Assembly (NCBI RefSeq): GCF_008831285.2
Contig: NC_045138.2
Span: 40,911,115 to 40,975,114 of the forward strand
Length of the DNA stretch: 64,000 nucleotides
Source of the DNA: Nymphaea colorata
Lineage: Eukaryota; Streptophyta; Magnoliopsida; Nymphaeales; Nymphaeaceae
Direction of reading: 5' to 3'
Under the pieces are notes generated by a model that saw nothing but the letters and a program-made list of their open reading frames with translations, made no database searches and was not told the DNA's origin. This document shows positions 14,801 to 27,500 of the stretch, in pieces. Position numbers and translations under genes: made by a program. Numbering within the stretch: the first letter of the stretch is position 1; each line of letters begins with the position of its first letter.

Positions 14801-15032
14801 GTACAATTTAACTTTTTTGGAACTTTATCCCCCACTGCAGTGGAACTTTATCCTCCACTCCACTAGGTCTCTTCATATGCATGGTTGGTTAGACTGGCAT
14901 TACACATCCACTGTGTCTTGTTTTTTATATCTTGGAATGCATTTGATATACTGCCTCCTTGTATCTGCATTAGATCTTGCCGTGGACACTCATCAATTGA
15001 TACTCTTGACTTTTCATATGGCAGACAGCGCA
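11900..15032 (+). other. Probable promoter, 5' leader and leader intron of the phospholipase gene
   Basis: DNA at about 11900-12170 is noticeably richer in C and G than its surroundings, as expected for a plant 5' UTR or promoter-proximal exon. The phospholipase coding exon is preceded by a good acceptor (pyrimidine-rich tract ending CATATGGCAG at 15024). The simplest model is a non-coding first exon near 12 kb and a leader intron of up to about 3 kb. The exact TSS and donor cannot be fixed by eye. A 94-bp tandem repeat lies inside this interval; otherwise I see no gene in it. Confidence 0.35.
13881..14074. repeat. 94-bp tandem duplication followed by a (GTAT)n microsatellite
   Basis: The unit beginning TGATTTTTCTGATGATCAAA starts at 13881 and again at 13975, with only a few substitutions between copies. 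The second copy runs into an ATGT/GTAT tetranucleotide run at 14051-14074, present as a single ATGTATGTA in the first copy. This suggests the microsatellite grew after the duplication. Confidence 0.9.
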
Positions 15033-16548
15033 ATGTTTTGGAACTTGGAAGCGGGTCACTTCCTCTGTCTTCCGACAATGGACTTTGGATTTCTCAAAAG
15101 TTTGCCTCTAGTTGGTTCCCAATCCAACACGGTGGTAGCATCTGAACCTGCGAGGCTTGAGGCATCTCCATCCACAGACTGGGAGAAAGGCAACATAGTG
15201 CAGCAGTCTAAATATCCATTGCAAGATCTGATTCCCTTGAGAAAGTCTCTCTTGTCAATCATTTCTTGGGAAGGTAAAACTAGAATTGAATCATATGCTC
15301 ATGATTCAAGCTTCAAAGCTGGTTCCAAGAAGATCTATAGGTCAGGAGATTCTGGCTGTTCTGTTCCCCTTTTCAGGCCTTATGTTGCCAGGGTTCCTTG
15401 GCACAAGGGCTTAAGGGCATTTCTGTCTCAGCTGTTTCCTCGATACGGACATTATTGTGGACCAAATTGGTCAAGTGGTAAAGATTGTGGAACTTTACTT
15501 TGGGATAGGCGCCCAGTTGACTGGTTAGATCTTTGCTGTTACTGCCATGACATTGGATATGATACGCATGACCAGGCAAAACTTCTTAAAGCTGACTTAG
15601 CCTTTCTTGAGTGTCTGGAGAAACCAAGAATTAATCCCAAGGAACATAATCACTGGGCTCAGATATACAGATCACTTTACATTGCAGGTATATTTTCATG
15701 CCACTTGAAGAAGGGTGTTTTCCCCTCTAGCTTTAATTTCACTATATGCCTAGTAATGAACAATCTGCTTCTACCATTTAACATTTCCTTCAGCCTATTC
15801 ATTAATATTTTAGGTTTCTAAGTTGAATGAATTCTGCAGCTATTGTGGCAAATGTTGGCTATATTTACAGAAGCACCACATCCTTGTCAGTGTTTTTTCA
15901 GAAGTTGATGAATCTTCAAAAAAGTTTTACTACCTTTCCCTCTTGCCTATTTTAAAAATACTGGTTCATAAAGGATTCTGTGATATTGATCTGCAGATAT
16001 TTACATGTTTCCATTTCCAATGTTGAGATTACCAAATTTAATACTATCTAATCTGGTGTAACTAAGACCGTGGCTCATATAGAACTTGGACTTGTTTCTT
16101 TCACCAGATCCAGTTGTTACAGTAACCAAGCCAGATTCATCAATTCAGCAGGATACCCAACCCAGACCTCATATAGTGATACCTTAACAGTTTCTTAGCT
16201 GAAAAAATTGGGTTATCCAACCCCCACCTGATTCGGTGATACCTTAGACGTTCTCCTTAGCTGAAAATATTGGGGGTTATTAATCTCTTATGTTTCATCC
16301 TACTTTATGCCTACCAGTGAATTGTGAACCTTTTTTTTCATTTTCTTGATTGGTTCTTACCTGTACTTTGATTTCCATTATTCCCAATTGATCAAGTCCT
16401 GTCTTGTATTTTGCTATTTTCAGGTCTCAAGACTGTGCTTATACCATATAGGACACAGCTTGTGAAATTACAAGCAAGGCAATCCATGGTGGAAAAGAAG
16501 TTGAACAGAATGAATAGCAGCAACAGGAACATCCAACACGCTAGTTGA
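15033..16548 (+). CDS. Phospholipase A2-family protein (HD-dyad, Ca2+-loop type)
   Basis: Predicted to hydrolyse the sn-2 ester of phospholipids. Coding exons 15033-15687 and 16424-16548 join in phase (GCA G|GT CTC) to give 259 aa, with TGA at 16546-16548. The PLA2 calcium loop YGHYCGPNWSSG is at residues 138-149. The catalytic helix DLCCYCHDIGYDTHDQ follows, with the His172-Asp173 dyad. Unlike the small secreted plant sPLA2s, it has about 130 residues before the catalytic core and no obvious signal peptide, resembling the Arabidopsis At4g29070-type proteins. The start is uncertain: ATG 15033 is the first in-frame ATG after the acceptor at 15024. The frame is open further upstream (to 14796), but that stretch reads as intron. 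The gene converges on Fd-GOGAT, with 2.0 kb between the stop codons. Confidence 0.8.
16150..16275 (+). repeat. Diverged 60-odd-bp direct repeat in the phospholipase intron
   Basis: Two adjacent copies share the order CCCAACCC/CCAACCCCC, GTGATACCTTA, then CTTAGCTGAAAA, and end at ATTGGG. The copies differ at several positions. They lie entirely within the intron 15688-16423, so they should not affect the protein. Confidence 0.7.
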
Positions 16549-17260
16549 TGGTACTGACTCTGTGAGTAGGGCTTCCAATCAGCTATATCCACTTCCAATC
16601 AATCATCTGGGAGCTCCATCAATATGTAATATTGTACAGTCTCTGTGTATTTTATAACGTTGATAACTTAATTAATGTGCAGTATAGCAAAATGAATAGG
16701 TGTTTTGAGCTATGAATCCTGTTTTACAGTAGCTTTGGTTTGATCAAGTATTTCATCTGCCACTTTTTCTCCAATGTCCACTATGCATGAAGCAAACGGC
16801 CAGCAGCAATCATCTGCAAGATGGACTATGGGCTGCAATTTTTTACATGTTTCTTAATGACCATGTAAGATTTCTTTAGGCAGCTGCCATCAGCGTGTCA
16901 ATAAACTGAAAACTTGCAATCGTCTCAAATTTTTCCCATTGAAAAGCTATGAACAGTTACGTGCAAAATGAGTAATGGCCTAGAAATTTTTTAGCTAAGA
17001 AAGCATCACATAGGCTGGCAGGGGATCGTATCCCCTCTGCCGGACATCCAAAGGGAGTGACCAAAGACGCGCATGGGCACAATCCGTCGAACGTGATCCA
17101 CTTTTGATGAGTTAGGTAGGCCCCCTTGGGAAAAAGGATTGGATTCAGATTCGCTGAGACTGTTGCTGGAATGCGCCACCCAAACATTGTCTGGTTAGAC
17201 TCGGTTTTCAATGTACAAAGCACAAAATCGAAGTTCCATTTTCACATCAAATCAGATTCC

Positions 17261-17326
17261 GCTCGGCGCCCAAATTCAGTAGGAAAATATCACGCTCGGC
17301 GCCCAAATTCAGTAGGAAAATATCAC
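17261..17326. repeat. Perfect 33-bp tandem duplication
   Basis: The unit beginning GCTCGGCGCCCAAATTCAGT is repeated exactly, 17261-17293 and 17294-17326. The GGCGCC core is unusually GC-rich for its surroundings. Confidence 0.95.
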
Positions 17327-17371
17327 ATATGAAACTCAAAATCAAATGCTAATAGGATTCAGATTCTAATG

Positions 17372-17490
17372 GGTACCATTTATAATTTAAAATGGATAGG
17401 AGGATGGCCATTGACGTCCCTACTTGGAGCACCATTTATAAACAAAATGGATATTGGATGATGGCCATTGGCGTCCCCACTTGGTGCTCA
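17372..17490. repeat. Diverged tandem duplication of about 58 bp
   Basis: Two consecutive copies start ACCATTTATAA, continue with AAATGGATA and GATGGCCATTG(A/G)CGTCCC, and end in ACTTGG(A/T)GC. A handful of substitutions separate them. Confidence 0.85.
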
Positions 17491-18566
17491 TTATGGAAGA
17501 TCCATAACTCGTTTTGAGTACACGCATGAGCGAGTAACATAGCCATGAAACTAGAAATTTCACAATTTTTTTTAGGTCGCTTTCATTGTCATATGACAGG
17601 AGATCAACTGTTAAAAGTGTGGAGCCCAAAAGGGCACATCTGTACTCATATAAAAAGCACATCTGTACTCATAAATGCCATTCTCCTGAACTGCAGAGAG
17701 TGAAGAGTGCGTCACTAGCCAAGTGGCGTATCACAGATCCGAAGCAACTCTGTAACCTAAGAATAAAGGAGGGAGGCTTTGGCCCTTTTTCAAGGGGCTG
17801 TCTCGCTCACCAAACCATTAAGTGGGGAGTGCACAAAAAGCTCTCGGATTTTTCTTTGCATCAATGTATCAAGGTCATAGTTTTTCACAAGCTGAAAATC
17901 AAAAAATGTATCCCCTCCGTGTGTACGATACGAATACACTCCGGAACTCAACCCGCTGGAGATGAAGCAGTGATATTACCTCTATATTGATCTAGACGTG
18001 TGAGCTGTCCCCGTACATTTCCTAGCATCCTGCAGTCGAGTTAATTTACTTTCTGGCATCACTTGTTGGTCACCTCTGTTGCTTGGAACAATCAAGGATC
18101 AAATAACAGCCAGGAGACATTGATGTGAATCATCGAAAGAATGATAAAGCAGAGCTCCAGTATAAGGTTTGCAGAACTACATCGACGCAACTAAGTACAA
18201 TCACGTAGATTTCAACACAATATCTTAGCTTACATTAACATATACGGAACATATTCCTGAGTGGACATGGAAACCCATGGTTTGGGTTAATCAATACAAT
18301 GTTTCCGATGTACACCGGGTGCCGTGCAGGCAATGGTGATGCCCCATTTGGGCACACATTATTGTATGAAGGAAACTCGTCATGATAAAGACGAAGGAGC
18401 AGGATATCACAAGAAGCAACTAGGGTTAAACTGGATAAGTTTGGAACCCAGCCTTTTCATGGTGAATGCTGTTTCGACAGCGATGGATACATGCTTCGAC
18501 AGTGCCAGCACGATTCCTGCCCATGACATGCAGCAATTCATATTATCCCCACCAACCAAAGTTGCT

Positions 18567-21500
18567 CTACGCTGATTGAACGGTAACCTGCCCTGCAGTT
18601 GTGCTCTCAAAATCCGCACAGGCTTCTGGAGTGTCTTCTTCACTTGGCGGCACCAATTGCCAGAACAAGGGCAGATAACGATCCCATTCTTTAAGAATAG
18701 AAGTTCCCTTGCTGCTACCAGTTTTTTCCTATAAAAAAATGAAAAGAAAATAAAAAAGATAAATAAAACTTTAGCATCAGATGATCATGTTTTTATCTGT
18801 TTTCAGGGGCAACAAAGCAAAAAAGTAGATGATAGAGGGTAATACTGACAACGTGTGCTTCTATAAGGCTCCTCAGTTGCATCTGACCAGCTGGTGCAAC
18901 GACTCTCTGTATTTTCACAATTTCTTTGTTTACCTGCATCATTGTTGACAGAAGGAAGCCTACCGGTGAGATAGGGGCATGAAAGCATAAAGATTCCAAT
19001 CAATTTAAATAAAAATGGGAACTGAAGTTAAATTCCAACGGACTCTTCTCCATTTTCAAAGGTAATCCACAATCAATGGCCATGCATAGATTTGGTTGGA
19101 GAACAGTCCCAATATGAATACAATACCAACAACGCGAAGCTGGCCATATAAGAGAGAGAGAGACAGAGGTTTCCTTATCGGTCACTTACAAAGCATTTGA
19201 TAAGTGAAATATTGTATTCTTGGAACACATGTTTCAAGAACACTACCTTCCTTTCTGAGAAACATGGTGTGATATGGTTGTCGCTTGCAGATCCAATAAT
19301 CAAATGCCAGACATAACCCATGTTTCTTGAAATAAGAATATGGAGGTTTGGAACGTGTTTTAGGAACATAAGTATGAAAAACATAATGCTCTTTTAATCA
19401 GACACCCTCTCAGAGATTCAAAAAAACATCCATGCCGTCATTCATGTATCATCACAGAACAAGGACACCAGTTGATGAAGAATCTAAAGCAAGCTGTGAG
19501 TATCTGTGTGTGCACAAAAGGGACATGCATTCAATTGATTTAAGGGCCAAGCCATGCCTAATAATTTCAAGGAATGAATAGAAAGGCAATGCCTAGAAAA
19601 AAAAATCCAAGTACACTAAGAAAATAGCAAGAAATTCAAGAACAATCGATGTCTGTAGATTATTAGCTTCCATGCCTAAATCTCATAGTTTTGCATTTCA
19701 CATTATTAAAGTTTGTGTCATTAAAAATTTGCCGTTGATCATCCTAAAGCAATGGAAAGCAGGTTGCAGCGATGAGACTACAAATAGTTAAGTCTTTTTT
19801 GAAACAAAGAACAACGTCAGCTGCAAAGACCCAACAAATTCATTATTCTTCTACTTTGAAAGTGAAGATAATTATCAAGCTAATTCCAAATCCTTTTTCA
19901 AGTACCCAAATGCCAATACACCTATAAATGGAGTATAATACGAGTCTTTCAGAAAATATGCTCATTTATCTGCAGAAACTGCTAGAGGAAGAGCCACCAA
20001 CCTTAGGAATAAGAGTGTCGTCTTCATCAAGGATGTAAGTCAATCCACCAGTCATGCCAGCAGCTACATTTCGACCAACTCTATCAAGAAAGAAAAATAG
20101 TGTTCAGCGGAACATCCAAAACAAAGCAATCAGTGTTCAGCATAATATCCAGATACTCTCAAAATTAAAAAGACGGAAAGAGGCATACTTTCCAAGTACA
20201 ACAACACAACCACCAGTCATGTATTCACAACAATGATCTCCAGTACCCTCAACGACAGCTTCAACTAGAGAGTTCCTCACAGCAAAACGTTCCCCAGCCT
20301 TTCCTCTTACAAAGATTTGACCACCAGTTGCACCATAGAGGCAAGTGTTACCCACTATTGTGGCATCTTCAGGAGTAAATCCGGTTTCTTGAACTGGAGT
20401 CACCACAAGCTCACCACCAGCCATTCCCTATCATGGGAAACAATATAAGTGACGGAACTCTCCCACATAAACAGGAGCGTACATGCTACAATTTCTTACC
20501 TTTCCAACATAATCATTGGCTTCACCAACAAGCCTAATGTTCATCCCAGGTATCAAAAAACAACCAAAAGATTGACCAGCACTTCCTGTGAACCTGAACC
20601 AAGACCCACAGACCTATCAAACTGCATATTTGAAGTTACTCAAAACTTTGAAATTTTTTTATATAGTTTTCATAAAAAAGCACTTACGTTATATTCAGCT
20701 GTCCAGCAAACCCTGTGTCCCCATACTTTTTCGCTATTACTCCAGCTACACGACCGCACACAGCACGATCAACATTGTATATTTTGATGGTTTTGTGCAC
20801 AACTTTCTCTTGCTCAATTGCTTCTGCTATCTGTTGATAAGACAATGTACAGAGCAAACCAGAAAGAATAACTTATATTATTAACAAAATACTTCTATGA
20901 ACACAAGAACAATATTAGTTTTCCTCTTGCAAGAAAGATCTTCTCATGCATCAAGAAGGCAATATAAGAATTTTCTGGTACATTATTATATATGGAAATA
21001 ACAAAATGGTGTGCTAAAGTTCATGACCCTATACTGCTCTTCTTCTGTATCTCCTGACTTCATGGTAAACGATTACATAGAGAAGTGTGTCGAACCAGCA
21101 TCCAATTTTTTGGCTGGTGGAGCCATTCCATGTGAAACTCATTTCTCTCCCCCTATGGTTCATGATATGTACTGCTTTCTTTTTTTCTTTTCTGTATCTC
21201 TGTGTACACAGTTAATCGATTATTACATACAGGAGATATGCAGGACCGGCATCTATCCTTAGGATGGTGCAACCAGTTCCATTTGAACTAGTTAAGAAGC
21301 AACATGCTGGATCACATAAAATAGTAATAAATTGACATAAGCAGAATCTTTAAAAATGACTTATGTTCTAGAAGAAAGATGTCCAAGGGCTAACTTAAAT
21401 AACAACGGAATCAGGATTCTCATGTTCAGAAACTGCAGTCAGATTGTGAACTGGATCCCCGATATGTTATACTCTATCAATTCTTAGGATTTGGGGTTTA

Positions 21501-24500
21501 ATACATCGAGCAGATCCCGGACAAGAGGACAGGTAAGATACACTAAACAGATTTTTTTAAAGTACATCAATACAGGCTGCAACCTAGACAACTGAGCTGG
21601 TCTTGAACGGTAAGTTCCTGCAGAATGACAAGCCATGTGCAGAACACAATCCCACTAAACACGTCCCACAAGTTCTGCGCAGACACAATGTGTTCATCTT
21701 TCTCATTCCATGCATTGACCAGTTAAACATTAAGAATTTCAAAAACACCCTGCAAGAGATGTACCTAGATTACACATTTAGCAATATTAAGGCAGCAGAA
21801 TCAGTAATCTATGTGGAGAACTGTACTTTAGCATTTTAACCATTTGTGGAACCCCAATTCTCTATAGCTAAGAAACAAGCACAGTAAGACCCCTCCAGTC
21901 AAATCCATACATTATCAACAATTTTGAACTTGTTAACTCATTCTCTATAGCTAAGATACAACTAAACAACCTACAATATTATTCAAAATCAGAAAATAAA
22001 ATTTGAAACTCTCACAGTAAGACCCTTCCAGTTAAATCCATACAGTATCAGCATTTTGAGACTTGTTACGCACACCCTTAAGCATACTCTAGAAGTCAAT
22101 CACTATCAGTACTGTCAGCTTGATAGATACGAAATGCCATCAAAAGTAAAATATAGAGACTAGTCGCATGTCAGATGTTGCATAAAAGGTACTCAATAGG
22201 CTTCCAAGGCACGACCACCTACTTTCTGCCCAGACCCTAATTTTATTTTTCCTGACATTTGAGTTATTTAGAAAATCTGAGTCACTTCAATTGATTCTTT
22301 CATATGTGATTTTTTAAATTTATGTTATTTTTTCACATGCGATGATGTTTTCCACTTCTTTCGTGTGCTAGGTCATTAGTCATACTCAGGCACCAGTGTG
22401 ACCCTCAGAAGACAATAGGAGGCCCAGCAACATGAGACCAGAAGAATTGTTAAAAGCAGGAAAAAGACTAACTTGCTTCCAGGGCCACATACGAAACAGA
22501 TCACAAGTCGTAAATTCGTAATACTTTGATTAGTTTATGTATAGGTGAGGACGCTCATAGAATGCACTGATGGACATTGACAGAGACGGAAATTTAAAGG
22601 TAAAATGTATAAGAAAACAAAATAATGAAAAAGAAAGGGCAACATGCAGAAGGGACATATCACAGACAAAGGCTAAGATGGGAAGTCGGAACCACCAACA
22701 TGAACACCAATTCAGTTCCAAATTTTTTGAGGCAGGGTGGCATGTGCCCCTCCACTGCCTCAATGTAGTTGCCACTGTCGATGAAGCTTAAAAATATATG
22801 GAGTTACAAATATTTGCATTTTTTATATTGTTTGTCATTCACAGAGGATACAATGATAATCTTTCACCAGCTAACTTGACAGAAATAACCTCATGGACCT
22901 TTTCATAAAAAAACTTGCATGTACTTTTTACAGTACTTAGGATTTATTTGTGCTTTCAATTATTGTTAAATATTCAGATGTGATTTTGAAAAATTTTCTA
23001 AATTAAGGCAGTTCCCTTAGCACAGCAATATAAGTGGAAAACAACATACAACAAAGGAAACTGAAAAAATAAACACGACCAAATGAAGAGTCCAGATCAA
23101 ATCATAGGAAAATTAGGATCATTCTCTATGTTAACTAATAAAATGTAGTGGAACTACCAAAAAACAGATGTATGATAGCTTAAAAAGTGACAGCACTATA
23201 GTTTCATAAAATAAGGTTGTAATGCTCTTCAAAGACAAAAGTTACTATGAAGACTAATGACACCAGGACCATATTACTATAGTAAAATCGAAAAATCAGA
23301 TAATGCCACTGAAGCTGCAAATTCCACGATGAAAGAATCAAAGACCATTTTTATATCTAGAAACTCATTAAGAGGTAACTTCCCAAGCAGAGAAGCATAG
23401 TGGACAAGAGTAGGATAATACCAAATCTGCTTCTTACCTGTGGATCTGACAGCAAAATATCGTCCAGAACAGGCCCATTGGTATGAACATCCTGGCTTCT
23501 TATTTGAGTACTAGTCCACTTGGGTAGACCAACACTCTGTGAACGAATATGTGACATGGGGTCAGTATGAATGGATGCAGAATGATTCAGAAAACATAAC
23601 TGCATGATTGAGAAAAGAAAAAAAGCCTGATTTTGCAGATGTTCAGAGGTTTAGTGTGCATACAGAGAGTATGTAACTAAGGTCAAGTTGTTGTGTTTTC
23701 ACCAAAGAGATGCTTCTTGGTCTTAGCAAATCAGTTCGACCAATAATATCATCCAACTTCTCGTATCCAAGTTGTGCCAACATGCCGCGCACCTAACAAT
23801 GCAAAAGTTTATTCTTCTCAAATGCCTTGACAAGATTGAATAATCAGCCAGAATGGATGGAGTAAAAGCATGCAGCTTAACATCATGATAGATAGCAAAT
23901 CTGACGATGAACAAGCTGAAATTCATAATATAAACCCAAAAACAACTAATTCACCTCTTCAGCAACAAACAGGAAGAAATTAACAAGATCCCCTGGGACA
24001 CCAGGAAAACGAGCCCGTAACTCCTCTCTCTGCAGAAATTTGTGTACACATGCAATTAATGATGATCAGAGAGTTACCAAAAAGTTAAGAAACAAAAAGG
24101 AAAAAAGTCATTACCAACCTGACTTGCCACACCAACTGGGCAGTTATTCGTGTGGCATATTCGTGCCATAACGCATCCAGTAGCAATCATAGCTACAGAA
24201 CCAAACCCATATTCATCAGCACCCATTGCAGCAGCCATCATAACATCCATACCGCTTTTGAGACCACCATCAACTCTCAAAATGACCCTCTCCCTCAGAC
24301 CATTTTCAATTAACGTCTGCAGAATTAAACCTATAATCAACACCTGTAGCATATGCAAGTGGCAGAACAAAAGGCACAGCATGACCAAGATCGAATAAGC
24401 TCCAGGAGAGAGCGACCTGATGAGTTTCTGTGAGTCCAAGTTCCCATGGACCACCAGCATGCTTAATTGAACTGATAGGACTTGCTCCAGTTCCACCATC

Positions 24501-27500
24501 ATGACCAGAAATCTGGAAGTCCATATATGGTACAAATATTAATCTAAGAAGATTCTTATAATAAAAATTGTTAACAATGGTGACCATCTTAGTCCAAAGA
24601 CAGCTGCACATCAATGACCCACATGCAACTAAAAAGGGGTGGGGGTGGAGGGAGCGAATAAACAAGAAACTGACAAAGGTAATGTGCATGGATGATTCAA
24701 GGTGATTGCCTTCACTTCCACTTATAATCTATTAAAGGTTTAGTCTCAGGAAAAATTAACTGTCACCTACCCATGTAAAGATAATCTTTTTAAAAGTCTG
24801 TGACTGGAATCATCACACAAATATCTACTTTCAGACAGAAATGTACTTCATATACCTAATATCAAGAAAATATTAAAAATTTCTAACACAGTTCTTCCAT
24901 TTCAAAAATGAAATCTTTTCCAATATGTTCTTAAACGTTATATAGATCATTTTGTTATCATTTGCAATGGTATAGATTACCTGAATTATATCAGCATTAC
25001 CCTTTGCAACCCCAGAAGCAACCGTACCAATACCAGCTTCTGCGACAAGCTTAACAGAGACCTTGGCCTTGGGATTGACCTGTAAAATTTTCAAGTTACA
25101 ACCATGCAAGACATGAATGAGTTACAAGGAAATCCTCCAGGGTTTAAGTTTAAAAACATCACTGTTCGACTACAAGCAGAAAACGGGTCAACTTTACCTG
25201 ATGAAGATCAAAAATTAACTGTGCCAAGTCTTCAATGGAATAGATGTCATGATGTGGAGGTGGGGATATAAGAGGAACCCCCGGCTTTGAGTTCCGCAGT
25301 CGTGCAATATAGGCGCTAACCTTTTTGCCTGGAAGCTGCCCTCCTTCTCCAGGCTTTGCACCTTGGGCAATTTTAATTTCGAGCTGATCAGCATTTACAA
25401 GAAATGTAGGAGTGACTCCAAAACGCCCTGAAGCAACCTGAACAAAAACAAAGACAATCAATTCCAGGGATGGAATCTTGAAACCTTCAAAGTTCAAATA
25501 TACTACTATATACTGCCTCTTCAAACTGTACATGTGCCAAGAAGAGAAAGATGACAAACTTATGATGTCAGAACATCACTCAAGAAGAACCATAATACTT
25601 ATTTTGCCAGTATAAATATATAGAATCTATAATCTTTGTGGTACTTTTTCAAGCAATTTCTGAATAAGAGGAAGATAACCTTAGACCATAGAACATTGGC
25701 TAACAACAATAATCATAAATCTTTTTTCTCACCATAAGTAGAACCTGAGCTTTTAAATGTTAAACGCTAAAAATAAGGCCATTGATATTTGTTCTTTTAA
25801 TCTAATATTTTAATATTTTGAACTTTTTTTTTTTTTACCACAGGAGATCCCAATTTTCCTACTCCATCTAAATGAAATGGTTATATACCAAGAAAAAACT
25901 TCCTACAGGCCCAGATGACAGGCTAAGTCTCTGCTAATCCAGGACTATTTGGTGCCTGTATTAGATCAATTAGTCAAGTATTACTATACAAAGGATCAAG
26001 GATTAGGCTGAAGACAACGAAAGATGAGGTGAAGGTGAAGAAGAGTTCGCCCTTGAACTGTGAAGAGCCCCCAGGCTCACATGTCACCATAATGTTTTAA
26101 CAACCTTGCCATAAGTCAAGTACCAAACAATTGCATGACTCATGCTAATGTGCATTACCTAGGTTTGCATTTTGAAATACTATGCTACAAAGGATTAAGG
26201 GGTAGGAAGAACAGATTTGAAGGGAGGAGAATTTGCTTGTGAAAAGCCCCGTTGCCCTCACATGCCACCATAATGCTCTGGACCAAAGCAGTTACAAGCA
26301 CTGCATATCTAAAGCAAAATGTGCAGCACCTTGGCACCCTATGTCACATAGGTACGGGTATGGGTACAGGTGCTCGTACGGGTACAAGGAAATAAGTAGG
26401 GGTACAACATTTTTGCCAATCTTGATACGGTGGTACAGTGATAATTATATATTTTTAATTCCAAAAAACAAAATTGATATCACATCATTAAGACAATGTT
26501 CCTCTCATAGTTCCTACATATAAATATATAATCTAAAAAAAAACGTAAATAGACTAAGAGAATGTTTCTTTTGTGGTTTGGATTGGTTCCGACCCCGAAC
26601 CGATCCAAACCTACCCAGTCGTATGGTTTTGCGAACTGTATGTTGGTACACCGGTATGGGAATGTGGGCCTCCCCTGCGTACCATTGTAACATAGTTGGT
26701 AACCCTATATGAATAGTCAGTATGCATCCAGTGCTATCCCTAAACATGCTTAGGCTGTTTGAAATATCTGTAGAAGAGTAGAGATTCACAGTAAAAACGG
26801 GCAGACCTGTTTAATTGCACTTGTGGCAGTGTCCCCATTCTGGAGACCTTTCAGGTGTGGTAGAGTTGAAGAGTATCCATCAACAACATCAGATAGTGGA
26901 CGCCAACGGATAGGATCCTGAAATAAAAGCACTGAGATGAAAAATGTGCAACGGAAAAAATATAAATTCATACATTATTACATAGCATTGTTTATCCAAA
27001 TCATACGGAAGTCAACAAATTAAAAACATTTGTTTTTTCAGTAATAAACTACATGGCATCAAAACAATACAGATGGAACAGATATTACCTCACCACCTTC
27101 TCCTGAGTTAGACTTTCCACCTAATCTGTTCATTGCTATTGCAATTGCTTCATGGGTTTCTCTTGAAATAGCTCCAAGAGACATCCCACCAGTGCAAAAA
27201 CGCTCAACAATTGATGAAGCAGATTCAACTTTGCCTACAGGGATAGGTGGCCTGTCACTCTTAAATTCAAGAAGGTCCCGTAGAACCTACAAAGGAAAAG
27301 GGTTCACATCATTACAATAGGGAAAAAAACATTAAAGGTACAGAACAATTTTGCAACACAATCACAATAAGATGAAGAAAAACTACGAAACTGACATTTA
27401 TAGGACGGTTGGCAATGTGTTGTTGATAAATTGAGAAAGCTGTTTCACTTTTTTGACGGACTGCTTTGTGCAGCAACTTTGACATCTCAGGATTGTTTCC

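Larger units (their letters stand above)
16549..18566. other. Convergent intergenic region between phospholipase and Fd-GOGAT
   Basis: The ends of this 2-kb interval should be the two 3' UTRs. The middle contains two small tandem duplications (17261-17326 and about 17372-17490) and no recognisable coding exon. A 134-codon plus-strand open frame at 17586-17990 has no features I recognise and I do not call it a gene. Confidence 0.6.

Noticed and set aside
14796-15032. Open frame extending the phospholipase N-terminus upstream
   Set aside because: The stretch looks like intron: pyrimidine-rich, ending in CAG at 15024, with no family-like sequence. Its openness is probably chance, though ATG 15018 cannot be fully excluded.
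17586-17990. 134-codon plus-strand open frame
   Set aside because: It has no recognisable motif, includes a short internal sequence duplication and lies between two 3' UTRs. There is no support for a gene.
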